From: Halopseudomonas xinjiangensis
GTDB taxonomy: Bacteria; Pseudomonadota; Gammaproteobacteria; Pseudomonadales; Pseudomonadaceae
Assembly: GCF_900104945.1 (NCBI RefSeq)
Contig: NZ_LT629736.1
Location: forward strand, 1,984,001-2,048,000
Direction of reading: 5' to 3'
DNA: 64,000 nt
Shown: piece after piece, positions 1 through 8,469 of the stretch
Layout of the letters: each line of letters starts with the position of its first letter
Position numbering within the stretch: the first letter of the stretch is position 1
The notes under the pieces: generated by a model
Told to the model about the DNA's origin: nothing
Database searches by the model: none
Seen by the model: only the letters and a program-made list of their open reading frames with translations
Position numbers and translations under genes: made by a program

Positions 1-577
1 CCGCCAATGTCGAGTTCGGATCGAGCACCTCGGCTTCAACGTAAAGACTGTCAACCTGGGACTGGGAAAACCGACCGTAGGTGAAGCCACCGGTATGGGT
101 CATCAACTCGCGGATGGTTACCGGGTGGTCGGCGGCTTCGGTCACGGGCCGCCCGTCAGGACCGTCGTCCTTGGCTACCTGCATGCCCTTGAATTCGGGA
201 ATGTATTGTTCGACCGGATCGTCCAGCTGGAACTTGCCCTCCTCGTACAACATGAGCAAAGCGGTACCGGTAATCGGCTTGGTCAGCGAGAAGATCTTGT
301 ACAGCGTGTCTTCGGTCAGTGATGCCTCGTCAGCCAGGTTTTTGTAACCGGTAAGCTGGCGGTGTACCACTTCGTCGTCATGGAAGATCAGTGTGTCGAC
401 GCCGGCCAGCTTGCCATCGGCAACCTGTTTCTGCATGGCCTGGTCCAGTTGCGCGAAGCGCTTCGCGTCGATGTGGGTGGCGGTCTCCGCCATGGCAATA
501 TGACTGACGAGCGCACCGGCGATCAGCAGGCAGCCCAGATGCAGCCGGTGAACGGCCGGGAATCGTGAACGGAGCAT
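1..577 (-). CDS. Exported serine hydrolase of the beta-lactamase/esterase family, cut by the window edge
   Basis: The N-terminal 192 codons are present and the gene continues leftward out of the window. The start ATG at 577-575 opens a signal peptide (hydrophobic core near residues 14-26, likely cleavage after AMA at about 30). The SxxK nucleophile motif of class C beta-lactamases and related esterases is SLTK, Ser97/Lys100. It is followed by the usual run of this family (ITGTALLMLYEEGKFQLDDP, then a THTGGFTYG motif). Family knowledge: periplasmic serine hydrolases of this class (EstB, AmpC-like, Pbp4-like) act on esters, amides or beta-lactams, and the substrate cannot be told from sequence. 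The YxN and KTG-type motifs lie outside the window. A second member of the superfamily lies at 61663-62934. Confidence 0.85.
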   Translation of the reverse strand, partial: MLRSRFPAVHRLHLGCLLIAGALVSHIAMAETATHIDAKRFAQLDQAMQKQVADGKLAGVDTLIFHDDEVVHRQLTGYKNLADEASLTEDTLYKIFSLTKPITGTALLMLYEEGKFQLDDPVEQYIPEFKGMQVAKDDGPDGRPVTEAADHPVTIRELMTHTGGFTYGRFSQSQVDSLYVEAEVLDPNSTLA

Positions 578-737
578 GTTTGTTCTCTGTTATTGTTGGG
601 AGTCGCTACGATACTGGCTGATACGCCTTCGCGCCAGTCAACGGGAGGCCTGGCAGAAAAGGCTTGAAATGATCCGCTTGTAGTAATTCCACACCACAAG
701 CCTATTCTGGACATCTCACGCTTTGGGGACCCCCCGG

Positions 738-1259
738 ATGAATCGTCGAATATTTCTCACTGGGCTACTGGCAATACCTGCAGCGCCCATGATCAGCCGC
801 ATCAGCCTGGCTCAGCATCAGCCCGAGGAGACGTCAGTGAACGTGCGACCGCTGGATGTCCCGCATAGCTATTGGCGCGACAAAGTCAGTAGCGAGGCTT
901 ACGAAGTGCTCTTCGAAGAAGGCACCGAGCGCGCCGGCAGCAGCCCCCTGGATAAAATCTACCAGGACGGCACCTACGTCTGCGCCGCCTGTCACCTGCC
1001 GCTGTTCACCAGCGAGGCGAAGTTCGATAGCGGCACCGGCTGGCCCAGCTTTACCCAGCCCATCGAAGGTGCCATGGAACAGAAACAGGACTACCGGATG
1101 ATCTGGCCGCGCACCGAATACCACTGCGCGCGTTGCGGCGGACACCAGGGACACGTATTCAACGACGGACCGCCACCGCGCGGCGAGCGCTGGTGCAACA
1201 ACGGGGTAGCCCTGCGCTTCGTCCCCACAACTGACGCCCTGCCGGAGCTACGCGGATGA
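738..1259 (+). CDS. msrB: Exported peptide-methionine (R)-S-oxide reductase MsrB
   Basis: Reduces the R epimer of methionine sulfoxide in proteins. The 173-residue product starts at the ATG at 738, preceded by GGGGAC. An upstream TTG at 723 is possible but less likely. The N-terminus MNRRIFLTGLLAIPAAP carries a twin-arginine pattern (RRxFL) and a hydrophobic stretch, so Tat export is likely. The catalytic domain shows a CAAC zinc pair (about residues 82-85), GTGWPSF, the second zinc pair HCARC (about 128-131), GHVFNDGP, and the catalytic cysteine in RWCNNGVALRF near residue 155. The stop overlaps the start of msrA by 4 bp, so the two are translationally coupled. Export of both enzymes implies repair of oxidised periplasmic proteins. 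Confidence 0.93.
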   Translation: MNRRIFLTGLLAIPAAPMISRISLAQHQPEETSVNVRPLDVPHSYWRDKVSSEAYEVLFEEGTERAGSSPLDKIYQDGTYVCAACHLPLFTSEAKFDSGTGWPSFTQPIEGAMEQKQDYRMIWPRTEYHCARCGGHQGHVFNDGPPPRGERWCNNGVALRFVPTTDALPELRG

Positions 1260-1873
1260 CTCTGTTTCGCTGGACGGCCAGCGCAGCACTCGCCGCCATC
1301 GCTACGTTCGCCTCCGCCAATGATCCCCTGGGCAAAGGACCGGAAGGAACCGAAATGGCGGTGTTCGCTGGCGGTTGCTTCTGGTGTACCGAGGCAGACT
1401 TTGACAAGGTACCCGGCGTGGTCGATACCGTATCCGGCTACATCGGTGGCGAAGCCACGACGGCTACCTATGAGCAGGTTTCAGCGGGCGGTACCGAACA
1501 CATCGAAGCGGTGGCCGTCTTCTATGACCCGGATGAGACCAGTTACGACACACTGGTAGAAGCCTTCTGGCCGACCATCGACCCACTGACGCCTAACGCA
1601 CAGTTCTGTGATCGCGGTCGTCAATATCGAAGTGCATTGTTCTACGCGAACGAGGCGCAGCAGCGAACGCTTCAGGCTTCCGTGAGCGCACTCGGATCCT
1701 CTGGGCAATTCGATCAGCCGATCGTGACCGAATTGTTGCCGCGGACAGCGTTCTTTCCTGCCGAGGACTACCATCAGGACTACTACCAAAAGAATCCGAT
1801 ACGCTACAACTTCTATCGAAGCCGTTGCGGCAGGGACGCGCGTCTGGCTGAGCTGTGGGGCGAAGACCGCTAG
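1256..1873 (+). CDS. msrA: Exported peptide-methionine (S)-S-oxide reductase MsrA
   Basis: Reduces the S epimer of methionine sulfoxide. The 205-residue product begins with a Sec-type signal peptide (MTLFRWTASAALAAIATFAS, cleavage near residue 21). The family signature GCFWC follows at residues 40-44, with Cys41 the expected catalytic residue. SGYIGG and the EAFWPTIDPLT region are conserved MsrA features. A cysteine near the C-terminus (SRCGRD) is a candidate recycling cysteine. It overlaps msrB by 4 bp. The pair of separate exported enzymes covers both epimers in the periplasm, a task done elsewhere by MsrPQ or by fused MsrAB proteins. Confidence 0.94.
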   Translation: MTLFRWTASAALAAIATFASANDPLGKGPEGTEMAVFAGGCFWCTEADFDKVPGVVDTVSGYIGGEATTATYEQVSAGGTEHIEAVAVFYDPDETSYDTLVEAFWPTIDPLTPNAQFCDRGRQYRSALFYANEAQQRTLQASVSALGSSGQFDQPIVTELLPRTAFFPAEDYHQDYYQKNPIRYNFYRSRCGRDARLAELWGEDR

Positions 1874-1945
1874 CGAGCCATGGAAATCTGCGCAGCAAGG
1901 CTGGATAATGCCCGCCTCGATTTGTTGCCTCAGCGGACCATCACA

Positions 1946-2425
1946 ATGAAGATTGCCAGCAATACCGTCGTTCAGTTTCACTATGCCGTTTCAGACGCCA
2001 ACGGCGAGATCGAAAATTCCCGCCAGTACGAGCCCGTTCTGTATCTTCACGGCCAACCGGGATTACTCGACGGCCTGGTCTCCGCCATGGAAGGTCACGA
2101 AGCCGGCGATGTATTCAGCGTCAGCCTCAGCGCCGATGAGGCGTACGGCCCGAAGCAGGAAAATGCCATTCAGAAAGTCCAGGTCAAGCATCTGCAAGGT
2201 GCGAAGAAATGGAAGCCGGGAATGATCGCCGTGATCCAGACCGAGGAAGGCCCACGCCAGGTGACCGTGATCAAGGTCGGTCTGTCACAGGCAGAAGTGG
2301 ACGCCAACCATCCTCTGGCTGGCCGCGACCTGACCTTCGACGTCGAGATTCTCGACGTACGCGAAGCCACCGAAGAAGAACTCGCCCATGGTCACGCCCA
2401 CGGCGCCGGTGGCCACCACCACTAA
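1946..2425 (+). CDS. slyD: FKBP-type peptidyl-prolyl isomerase, SlyD-like
   Basis: Proline cis-trans isomerase and folding chaperone of the SlyD branch. The ATG at 1946 gives 159 residues. The open frame continues upstream to 1880, but MKIASNTVVQFHY is the typical SlyD N-terminus. The FKBP fold is interrupted by the insert-in-flap domain (region around residues 65-120), as in SlyD. The C-terminus ends in a short histidine-rich tail (HGHAHGAGGHHH), much shorter than in E. coli SlyD, suited to nickel or zinc binding. There is no signal peptide, so it is cytoplasmic. It lies 72 bp after msrA on the same strand. Confidence 0.92.
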   Translation: MKIASNTVVQFHYAVSDANGEIENSRQYEPVLYLHGQPGLLDGLVSAMEGHEAGDVFSVSLSADEAYGPKQENAIQKVQVKHLQGAKKWKPGMIAVIQTEEGPRQVTVIKVGLSQAEVDANHPLAGRDLTFDVEILDVREATEEELAHGHAHGAGGHHH

Positions 2426-2481
2426 CGGTCAAGCTCCCGAGCCGCCGAACCCACCGCGAGGAATGGGGCCGGCGTAGCGGG

Positions 2482-3234
2482 TCAGAACGGCTGTACGGTT
2501 GGTCGCACCACGATTTCGTTTACATCCACTTCCGCAGGCTGGGCAATGACGTAGGCCATGGCACGAGCGATGGTTTCGGCGGGCAGTGCCGTCTTGTACG
2601 CCTCTTCCAGCCGCTTGAGCGTTGCCTCGTCGGATGTTCCGGCGGGCAGTTCGGTATCGATAGCGCCGGGAGATATCAGCGTACAGCGGATCGCTCCGGA
2701 TTCCTGGCGCAGTCCTTCGGTAATCGCCTTCACCGCGAACTTGGTGCCGCTGTACACCGCTCCGCCGGGAGCCACTTTATGCGAAGCAACCGAGCCGACG
2801 TTTATTACATGGCCGCTCTGCTGTTTCTGGAAAACAGGCAGAACCGCGGCGATGCCGTTAAGAACGCCCTTGATGTTGATATCGATCATGCGCTCCCACT
2901 CATCGGTGCGCCCTTTCAATATCGAACCGACGGCCATCAGGCCGGCATTGTTGATAATCACGTCCACCCGTCCATAACGCTCGACTGCATGAGCCACCAG
3001 CGCTTCGACATCGCTCAGCCGCGTCACGTCGGTGGCGAGCATGCTCGCCGCCCCGCCATTTGCCTCGCTTCCTGCTGCGGTCAGCTCGGCGACGATTGCC
3101 TCGAGCCGCTCTACCCGCCGCGCACCGAGCACCACCTTCGCACCCAGAGCCGCCAGATGACGCGCAGTCGCTTCGCCAATGCCGCTACTGGCTCCGGTGA
3201 TTACCACTACCTTGCCTGCAATGTTATCGCCCAT
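2482..3234 (-). CDS. Short-chain dehydrogenase/reductase
   Basis: 250 residues with the classical SDR layout: nucleotide-binding TGASSGIG at residues 14-21, an NNAG motif near residue 93, the catalytic serine in NVGSVAS near 147, and YSGTK (YxxxK) near 160. The basic residues in GARRVER after the second strand favour NADP(H). The family includes serine/3-hydroxy acid dehydrogenases of the YdfG type, but substrate cannot be assigned. It converges on slyD with a 56-bp gap. Confidence 0.9.
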   Translation of the reverse strand: MGDNIAGKVVVITGASSGIGEATARHLAALGAKVVLGARRVERLEAIVAELTAAGSEANGGAASMLATDVTRLSDVEALVAHAVERYGRVDVIINNAGLMAVGSILKGRTDEWERMIDINIKGVLNGIAAVLPVFQKQQSGHVINVGSVASHKVAPGGAVYSGTKFAVKAITEGLRQESGAIRCTLISPGAIDTELPAGTSDEATLKRLEEAYKTALPAETIARAMAYVIAQPAEVDVNEIVVRPTVQPF

Positions 3235-3323
3235 ACGCCTTTCCCCTTGTCATCCGCGCCAGAAAGCTGCCTCGATGCGGCTACGACCACGAGCGGGACT
3301 GGTAGTTACCAGCCCCGAGGGGG

Positions 3324-4760
3324 TCAAGCGTGCTCGCCAGCTAATTCCAGACGAGCGTTGCGTCGCAAGACCCATTGATGGATTCGTTCCTGGCGCTCCG
3401 AGGTGAGTGGATACTTCCAGGCGATGGCAAAGGCGGTCATGTACAACGCAACAGGTCCCAGAATGTACAGCACGCGCAACGCCAGGAGTTGCTGATCCGT
3501 GTGTACTGCTGCCTTCGCATCGAAGCCCACCATGGAAAGCAAGCCCAGCGAGAGCCCGAGTCCAATCGCCATTGCGAGCTTCTGGGCCATACCTGACATG
3601 GCGAAGAACAGGCCTGTCCTGTGTTCCTTGCTGCGAGCCGTATCGAGATCGACGATGTCGGCGAGCATGGACAGCGGCAGGAACTGGAATGCGGCGAAGC
3701 AGAAGCCCTTGATCGCGAACATGATCGCAAAGGGCACGAGCTGGCCGGCCTGCAGGAAGAACATGCCAAGAATGCTCGCGCTGGACACGCCGACCGCCAC
3801 GCAGAAAGCCTTATGCTTGCCGATCTTGCGCCCGAGGATCAGCCAGAACGGTATGCCGAGAATGCCCACGCCGAAATACACCAAATACATCATGCCGATA
3901 TGCGCCTGGATCTGCAGAACGTGTTGCATGAAGAAGACCGACAGCGCATTGCGGAAGGATTCCCCGGTGACGATGATCAGCAGCATGAGCATCATGCGCT
4001 TGAACGGACCGTTGTTCTTCAGCACGCGCAGGCCCTTCTTCCACTCGGTGCGCTGAACCGACTTCGGCGGCGCTTCCTTGACCATGGTTACGACCATGAA
4101 CACGGTCAAGGGCAGCAGAATCAACAGCAGCCAGGCCATGGCGGCGAGAATCGGACCGTAGCCGATCCCCAGTTCACCGTCACGTCCAAGTAGCCAGACA
4201 GCGAAATTCATGACTGCGCCGTCGGTATCGCCGGCCTGATAACGCTTGCCAAGCGCCTGCACCAGAGCGGGAGCCAGCGCGGCCAGAAACAGCCCGACCA
4301 ACACGAAACCCTCACGCGATGCGGTAACACGGCTACGTTGGTGGTACTCCGGTGACAACTCGGCGCCCCAGGCTCCATAGGGCAACGTCACCATCGTCCA
4401 GCCCAGATACATGATCATGGTCCACAGCAACAAGTGCCCGACGCCTACCCCGGCCGGCGGCATGAAAATCATCACCGTGCCCGCCAGCATCAAAGGCACG
4501 CCCATCAACAACCAGGGCTTGCGGCGGCCGATTCGAGTCTGCCAGCGATCACTGAGCGTACCGATCAGCGGATCGGTAATGACATCCGAGAACCGGGCGA
4601 TGACCAGCACCATCGCCATCAACGCCATATTCAAGCCGACTTCCTGGGCGTAGAACGGCGGCAGATAGACGACCAGCGGGTAACCGATGATAGCCAGAGG
4701 CATGCCCACTGAACCGTGAACAAGAATGGTGGAGCGCTTAAGAACGCCGGACTGACTCAT
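3324..4760 (-). CDS. MFS transporter of the glycoside-pentoside-hexuronide (GPH) type
   Basis: A 478-residue protein with about 12 hydrophobic segments. The ATG at 4760 (MSQSGVLKRSTILVHG) has a GGGAGAGAAG ribosome site and is preferred to the start nine codons upstream. The loop after the second helix reads ARFSDVITDPLIGTLSDRW, the GPH/MelB hallmark, and RIGRRKPW follows. Family knowledge: these are cation-coupled sugar or glycoside symporters of the inner membrane. The substrate is unknown because no sugar-catabolic gene is adjacent. Confidence 0.88.
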   Translation of the reverse strand: MSQSGVLKRSTILVHGSVGMPLAIIGYPLVVYLPPFYAQEVGLNMALMAMVLVIARFSDVITDPLIGTLSDRWQTRIGRRKPWLLMGVPLMLAGTVMIFMPPAGVGVGHLLLWTMIMYLGWTMVTLPYGAWGAELSPEYHQRSRVTASREGFVLVGLFLAALAPALVQALGKRYQAGDTDGAVMNFAVWLLGRDGELGIGYGPILAAMAWLLLILLPLTVFMVVTMVKEAPPKSVQRTEWKKGLRVLKNNGPFKRMMLMLLIIVTGESFRNALSVFFMQHVLQIQAHIGMMYLVYFGVGILGIPFWLILGRKIGKHKAFCVAVGVSSASILGMFFLQAGQLVPFAIMFAIKGFCFAAFQFLPLSMLADIVDLDTARSKEHRTGLFFAMSGMAQKLAMAIGLGLSLGLLSMVGFDAKAAVHTDQQLLALRVLYILGPVALYMTAFAIAWKYPLTSERQERIHQWVLRRNARLELAGEHA

Positions 4761-5160
4761 GCTTCTCTCCCGCTGAGAACCGTGCAAGCTCCCGTAGGGC
4801 CTGCCTTGTTGTATTTATCACGTCTCTTTTCAAGCTGGCACCGCACTGATGTCGGCGAGGTGCCAGTCGATTCTATTCCAGGGGCAAGGCTTTACAAGCG
4901 CCGTATCGAGCCATTCACACACCGTGTTACAGACGTGCGTCGCATCTCCTCGACGACGAATGCGTAAGCCAGAAGCCACGCGGCCTCCAGCAATTATCAA
5001 AGCAACGCATGTACACCATTCAGGACCATGATTCATGCTGGTGGCTTCTGTGCAGCCGATCACAATCAAAACCTTCAGCCTGGATGTGGGTTCGCTGAGC
5101 TTCGGTTATCATCGCGCCAACCGCGCCTGTCGCGCTGCGGCCGCCCGAAGGAGAACGACC
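4761..5160. other. Intergenic region of 400 bp between the transporter and the CigR-like gene
   Basis: I see no convincing gene here. It holds the divergent 5' regions of the transporter and the CigR-like gene. A minus-strand open frame of 79 codons (4830-5069) has no recognisable motif or good ribosome site. A TATCAT at 5107-5112 could be a -10 element for the downstream gene, but no good -35 lies at the right distance. Confidence 0.4.
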
Positions 5161-5577
5161 ATGAACCGGCATCGCTATGCAACCTTGTCCCTGATCCTGC
5201 TCACCGCGTTTGCAGGGGCCACCGTCCATGCTCAACCTCCCCGTGACAAGCCGGGCAAAGAACACGGGCACGGCGCCGCAGAGCATCGTGATGCGGATCA
5301 CGACCGATCGCCATCAATCAGCGAGGCTGTTATCCGCGATGTGCTCCGCGATTACGGCGTGCACGATGCTTCGACTGACAAGTTGCCCCCTGGCATCCAG
5401 AAAAAGCTCCAGCGGGGCAAGCCATTGCCTCCGGGCATCGCTAAAAAGCTGGACCCACAGCTAGCCGACAGATTGCCGGACTATCCGGGCTACGAATGGC
5501 GCCAGGCAGGCCGCGATCTGATCCTGGTGGCGGTCACGACCGGTATCATCGAAGCGATTCTGGGCGAAGTTTTTTAA
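5161..5577 (+). CDS. CigR-like exported protein
   Basis: 138 residues. The ATG at 5161 follows AAGGAGAACGACC, a strong ribosome site. Residues 1-23 are a signal peptide (cleavage near VHA/Q). A charged low-complexity stretch rich in His, Asp, Lys and Glu follows. The centre has two copies of a LPPGI-KKL motif (LPPGIQKKLQRGKPLPPGIA), the hallmark of proteins named after Salmonella CigR, an SPI-3-encoded protein reported as an anti-virulence factor. The C-terminus (AVTTGIIEAILGEVF) is hydrophobic. Whether this protein shares CigR function is unknown, and non-pathogens carry the family too. It precedes the bfd-bfr iron genes but is separated from bfd by a Fur-box candidate. Confidence 0.75.
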   Translation: MNRHRYATLSLILLTAFAGATVHAQPPRDKPGKEHGHGAAEHRDADHDRSPSISEAVIRDVLRDYGVHDASTDKLPPGIQKKLQRGKPLPPGIAKKLDPQLADRLPDYPGYEWRQAGRDLILVAVTTGIIEAILGEVF

Positions 5578-5589
5578 GCTGAAACGCTT

Positions 5590-5604
5590 TGACAACCATT
5601 CTCA
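5590..5604. promoter_or_regulatory. Candidate Fur box upstream of bfd
   Basis: The 15-bp element TGACAACCATTCTCA fits the 7-1-7 Fur inverted repeat (TGATAAT-N-ATTATCA) at 11 of 14 positions when read on the minus strand (TGAGAAT-G-GTTGTCA). It lies 47 bp before the bfd start, in the promoter region. In P. aeruginosa bfd is iron-regulated, so Fur repression is plausible. Confidence 0.6.
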
Positions 5605-5651
5605 TTCCTACTACGATGCAGCCATAACGACGTTTTCCTGCGGGAGGCTGC

Positions 5652-5858
5652 ATGTATATCTGTCTTTGCAAAGGCGTGACCGACCATCAGATTCGCGAAG
5701 CTATCGCCGAAGGCGCCTGCAGCATGCGCGACCTCCGCGCTGCCCTCGACGTCGCCAACCAGTGCGGCAAATGTGGGCGCGAGTGCAAGTCACTACTCAA
5801 CGAGGGTCTGATGAATAATCAGGCAACTGGCATGGCCCAGCAATGGGTGGCTGCGTAA
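5652..5858 (+). CDS. bfd: Bacterioferritin-associated ferredoxin Bfd
   Basis: A 68-residue [2Fe-2S] protein. The cluster ligands are visible as CLC near residues 4-6 and CGKC near residues 38-41, the BFD-fold pattern (CxC...CxxC). Family knowledge: Bfd docks on bacterioferritin at the haem and passes electrons to the ferric core, releasing Fe2+ under iron starvation. It is preceded by a Fur-box candidate and followed by bfr on the same strand. Its last codons form the first arm of a terminator hairpin, so the two genes are probably transcribed from separate promoters. Confidence 0.95.
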   Translation: MYICLCKGVTDHQIREAIAEGACSMRDLRAALDVANQCGKCGRECKSLLNEGLMNNQATGMAQQWVAA

Positions 5859-5872
5859 GCCACCCATTTCTT
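5842..5872 (+). terminator. Terminator overlapping the end of bfd
   Basis: AATGGGTGGC (5842-5851) and GCCACCCATT (5859-5868) form a perfect 10-bp stem with a 7-base loop that contains the bfd stop codon, followed by TTCTT. The hairpin includes the last bfd codons. It separates bfd from bfr transcription. Confidence 0.75.
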
Positions 5873-5874
5873 AC

Positions 5875-5889
5875 TGATAATCGTTATTA
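5875..5889. promoter_or_regulatory. Candidate Fur box upstream of bfr
   Basis: TGATAAT-C-GTTATTA matches the 7-1-7 Fur element with a perfect left half and 5 of 7 in the right half. It lies directly after the bfd terminator and 101 bp before the bfr start. Its place between the terminator and bfr suggests that bfr has its own promoter. Confidence 0.6.
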
Positions 5890-5990
5890 CTCCTTTCTCA
5901 TCAGACACTTACCTGCCCGACCGTATTTGACAGTCGCCCACCTCGGGACCAAACTGACCGATTGAAAAGCGGACCTTGAGGATTGCAGTC

Positions 5991-6458
5991 ATGAAAGGCG
6001 ACAGAACGGTCATCCAGCACCTGAATACCATCCTCGGCAATGAGCTGGTTGCCATCAATCAATACTTTCTCCACGCACGCATGCTGCAGGACTGGGGTCT
6101 CGACAAGCTAGGCGACCACGAGTACCACGAGTCGATCGACGAGATGAAGCATGCGGATCTGCTTACCAAGCGCATCCTCTTTCTCGAAGGTCTGCCCAAC
6201 CTTCAGGATCTGGGCAAGCTGCTCATTGGTGAAAACACGCGAGAAATCCTCGAATGTGACCTTAAGCTCGAGATGAAGGGTATTCCCGACCTGAAGGTGG
6301 CGATCGCTTACTGTGAAAGCGTCGGTGACTATGGCAGTCGCGAATTGCTGGAGAAGATCCTCGAGTCCGAAGAAGAGCACGTCGACTGGCTGGAAACACA
6401 GCTAAGCCTGATCGACAAGATCGGTCTGGAAAACTACCAGCAATCCCAGATGAGCTGA
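5991..6458 (+). CDS. bfrB: Bacterioferritin (BfrB type)
   Basis: A 155-residue ferritin-like iron storage subunit. The ATG at 5991 ([12 protein letters not shown]) is the family start, and an in-frame start five codons upstream is less likely. Ferroxidase ligands are visible as Glu18 in [11 protein letters not shown], the [11 protein letters not shown] segment (Glu51, His54, with the haem-ligand methionine at residue 52), Glu94 and ESEEEH (about 127-132). Family knowledge: 24 subunits form a haem-containing shell that stores iron and is unloaded through Bfd, encoded just upstream. The sequence is close to what I recall for P. aeruginosa BfrB. Confidence 0.95.
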   Translation: MKGDRTVIQHLNTILGNELVAINQYFLHARMLQDWGLDKLGDHEYHESIDEMKHADLLTKRILFLEGLPNLQDLGKLLIGENTREILECDLKLEMKGIPDLKVAIAYCESVGDYGSRELLEKILESEEEHVDWLETQLSLIDKIGLENYQQSQMS

Positions 6459-6470
6459 TCCGTCCAGCGC

Positions 6471-6500
6471 GCCTTCCCGCTTTGCGCGGGAAGGCTTTTC
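6471..6500 (+). terminator. Rho-independent terminator after bfr
   Basis: GCCTTCCCGC (6471-6480), loop TTTGC, then GCGGGAAGGC (6486-6495): a perfect 10-bp stem followed by TTTTCTCTC. It starts 12 bp after the bfr stop. Confidence 0.92.
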
Positions 6501-6557
6501 TCTCTCAATTGAAACCCGTGATTCGCGTCAGCGGTGTCGCTTGCAGAACTGCGCGCC

Positions 6558-7253
6558 TCAGCACGTTGCCAGGATAGCTTCGAGCGCGTTGGCCGGATTG
6601 TCGGAGCGGGTAATCGGACGACCAATAACGAGGTAGGAGCTACCGTTCTCGATAGCCTGGGCGGGCGTCACGATGCGCTTCTGGTCGTCTGTGTTGGATT
6701 CCGCCGGTCGGATGCCCGGGGTCACCAGCAAAAAATCATCCCCCAACGCCCCACGCAACGCGCGCGCCTCGCGTGCCGAGCAGACCACGCCGTCCAGACC
6801 ACTTTCCTGAGCGAGGCGTGCCAGCCGTTGTACCTGGACCATCGGCTCGATATCCAATCCGATCTCCTGCAAGTCGCTCTGCTCCAGGCTGGTCAATATC
6901 GTCACAGCAGTGAGCAGCGGTCGATTGCCCGGATAACGCTCGAGCATCTCCCGGCAGGCACCCATCATGCTGCGACCGCCACTGGCATGCACGTTGACCA
7001 TCCAAACCCCTAGTTCAGCGGCGGCTTTCACCGCATTGGCAGTGGTGTTCGGTATGTCATGAAACTTGAGATCCAGGAAGACCTCGAAGCCCTTGTACTG
7101 CAGGCTCTCGACCACGGATGGGCCGCAGGCAGTGAACAGTTCCTTGCCGACCTTCACCCGACAGCGTTGCGGATTCAAACGGTCAGCTAGTGCGAGAGCC
7201 GACTCGGCATCGGGGTAATCCAGCGCGACGATAACGGGACTTTCAAACGGCAT
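6558..7253 (-). CDS. pyrF: Orotidine 5'-phosphate decarboxylase
   Basis: Catalyses the last step of UMP synthesis. 231 residues, a normal length. The N-terminal VIVALDY strand and the catalytic [10 protein letters not shown] segment (Lys and Asp of the DxKxxD tetrad, about residues 61-70) are clear, as is the phosphate-binding region near the C-terminus ([10 protein letters not shown]). An AGGAAAG ribosome site precedes the ATG at 7253. It follows lapB by 13 bp on the same strand. Confidence 0.97.
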   Translation of the reverse strand: MPFESPVIVALDYPDAESALALADRLNPQRCRVKVGKELFTACGPSVVESLQYKGFEVFLDLKFHDIPNTTANAVKAAAELGVWMVNVHASGGRSMMGACREMLERYPGNRPLLTAVTILTSLEQSDLQEIGLDIEPMVQVQRLARLAQESGLDGVVCSAREARALRGALGDDFLLVTPGIRPAESNTDDQKRIVTPAQAIENGSSYLVIGRPITRSDNPANALEAILATC

Positions 7254-7266
7254 ACTTCTTTCCTGT

Positions 7267-8466
7267 CTAAATGTGCTCCGGCTTGCCTGCCGGAACCGGG
7301 CCCGGCTTCAACGGCCGGATCGTGGACCACCCATGGCAGGTCGGGCATTGCCAGTGCAAACGCCGGCCGGAAAAGCCGCACGCCTGGCAACGAAAGTAAT
7401 GCTTGTCCTGCAATAAACCTTCGACAACCTGACGCAGGATAAGCAGATTGTCTTTCCCTCGCGATCCAACCAGCCCGCTGTGTAGATCGATCAGGTAAAG
7501 CAGGCCGCGCAGGGAGGGCTGCTGCTGGAGACTCGCTACCACGTAGCGGCTCGCGTCGCTGACGCCATTCTCCCGTTGGTACTGGTCCGCTCGTGCCAGG
7601 ACGGTTTCTACCTGAGCTGGTTGAGTGTTACGAATAACGTCATCCAGGTACGCATTCAGATCAAGCTCACCATTATCAGCGCAGCGTCTGGCAAGCGGCA
7701 AGACCTGCGGAACGAGATCACCGTCATGCTGCGCCAGCTGGCGCAGCCATCGAGCGACTTCGGCAGCATTGCCCTGCCCTTGCTCCAACTCAGCGAGCAT
7801 GATCATGGCCCTGGGGCTCGACCGGTGCGCCGACAGCGCTTCCTGGAGATGACGTCGAGCCTGCTGAGTCTCGGCCCGCCGCAGCGCGCTCTCAGCCAAC
7901 TCGCAATGATAATGAGCCAGCGTGACCGAAAATCCCGGTCGCTCTTTGACCAGGCGACGTCCCACCTCGACCGCGTTCGCCCAGTCGCGCTCTCGCTCAT
8001 AGATTCTCACCAGATCAGCCAGTGCTTCGGCGCGCAAAGGCGACTTGGCATCAATCAATTCTTCCAAGAGGCGCTGCGCCCGGTTGTGCAAACCCACCGC
8101 AAGATAATCGCGCGCTAACTCGAACTGAACCCGGTCCCCTTGCTCCCGGGTAAGATTGGGCCTTGCGAGAAGGTTTTGATGGACCTTGATAGCGCGCTCG
8201 ACATCGCCTCGCTGGCAAAACAACTTGCCGATCGCAATGTGCGTTTCCACGGTCTCGGGATTGACTTCAAGCGCACGGATGAACGTCTCGATCGCCTCGT
8301 CCGGCTGCTCATTAAGCAGATGGTTGAGTCCGATAAAATACTGACGATCCAGTGCGCTCCCGTGAGGTTGAAGCATAAAGCCAACCTTGATCGCTTCACG
8401 ACGCCCCAGGAACCAGCCGATCGCCAGCGCAGCCAAGAACAGGCCGAAGAACAGCAGTTCCTGCAT
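7267..8466 (-). CDS. lapB: Lipopolysaccharide assembly protein B (YciM)
   Basis: 399 residues. One N-terminal membrane helix (about 3-20) is followed by TPR repeats, and the C-terminus holds a rubredoxin-like metal site with two CxxC pairs (CQACGF and CPTCHGW, about residues 355-375). Family knowledge: LapB sits on the inner membrane and with FtsH and YejM controls LpxC level and thus LPS synthesis. The start at 8466 lies 3 bp after the lapA stop, so lapA-lapB are coupled, and pyrF follows closely. This LapB is unrelated to the Lap adhesin genes at 44.6 kb. Confidence 0.95.
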   Translation of the reverse strand: MQELLFFGLFLAALAIGWFLGRREAIKVGFMLQPHGSALDRQYFIGLNHLLNEQPDEAIETFIRALEVNPETVETHIAIGKLFCQRGDVERAIKVHQNLLARPNLTREQGDRVQFELARDYLAVGLHNRAQRLLEELIDAKSPLRAEALADLVRIYERERDWANAVEVGRRLVKERPGFSVTLAHYHCELAESALRRAETQQARRHLQEALSAHRSSPRAMIMLAELEQGQGNAAEVARWLRQLAQHDGDLVPQVLPLARRCADNGELDLNAYLDDVIRNTQPAQVETVLARADQYQRENGVSDASRYVVASLQQQPSLRGLLYLIDLHSGLVGSRGKDNLLILRQVVEGLLQDKHYFRCQACGFSGRRLHWQCPTCHGWSTIRPLKPGPVPAGKPEHI

Positions 8467-8469
8467 GGA

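Noticed and set aside
2209-3378. A 389-codon plus-strand frame crossing slyD and the SDR
   Set aside because: It runs out of frame through slyD and antisense to the SDR, whose motifs are clear.
4830-5069. A 79-codon minus-strand frame in the 400-bp intergenic gap
   Set aside because: No ribosome site, motif or codon pattern supports it.
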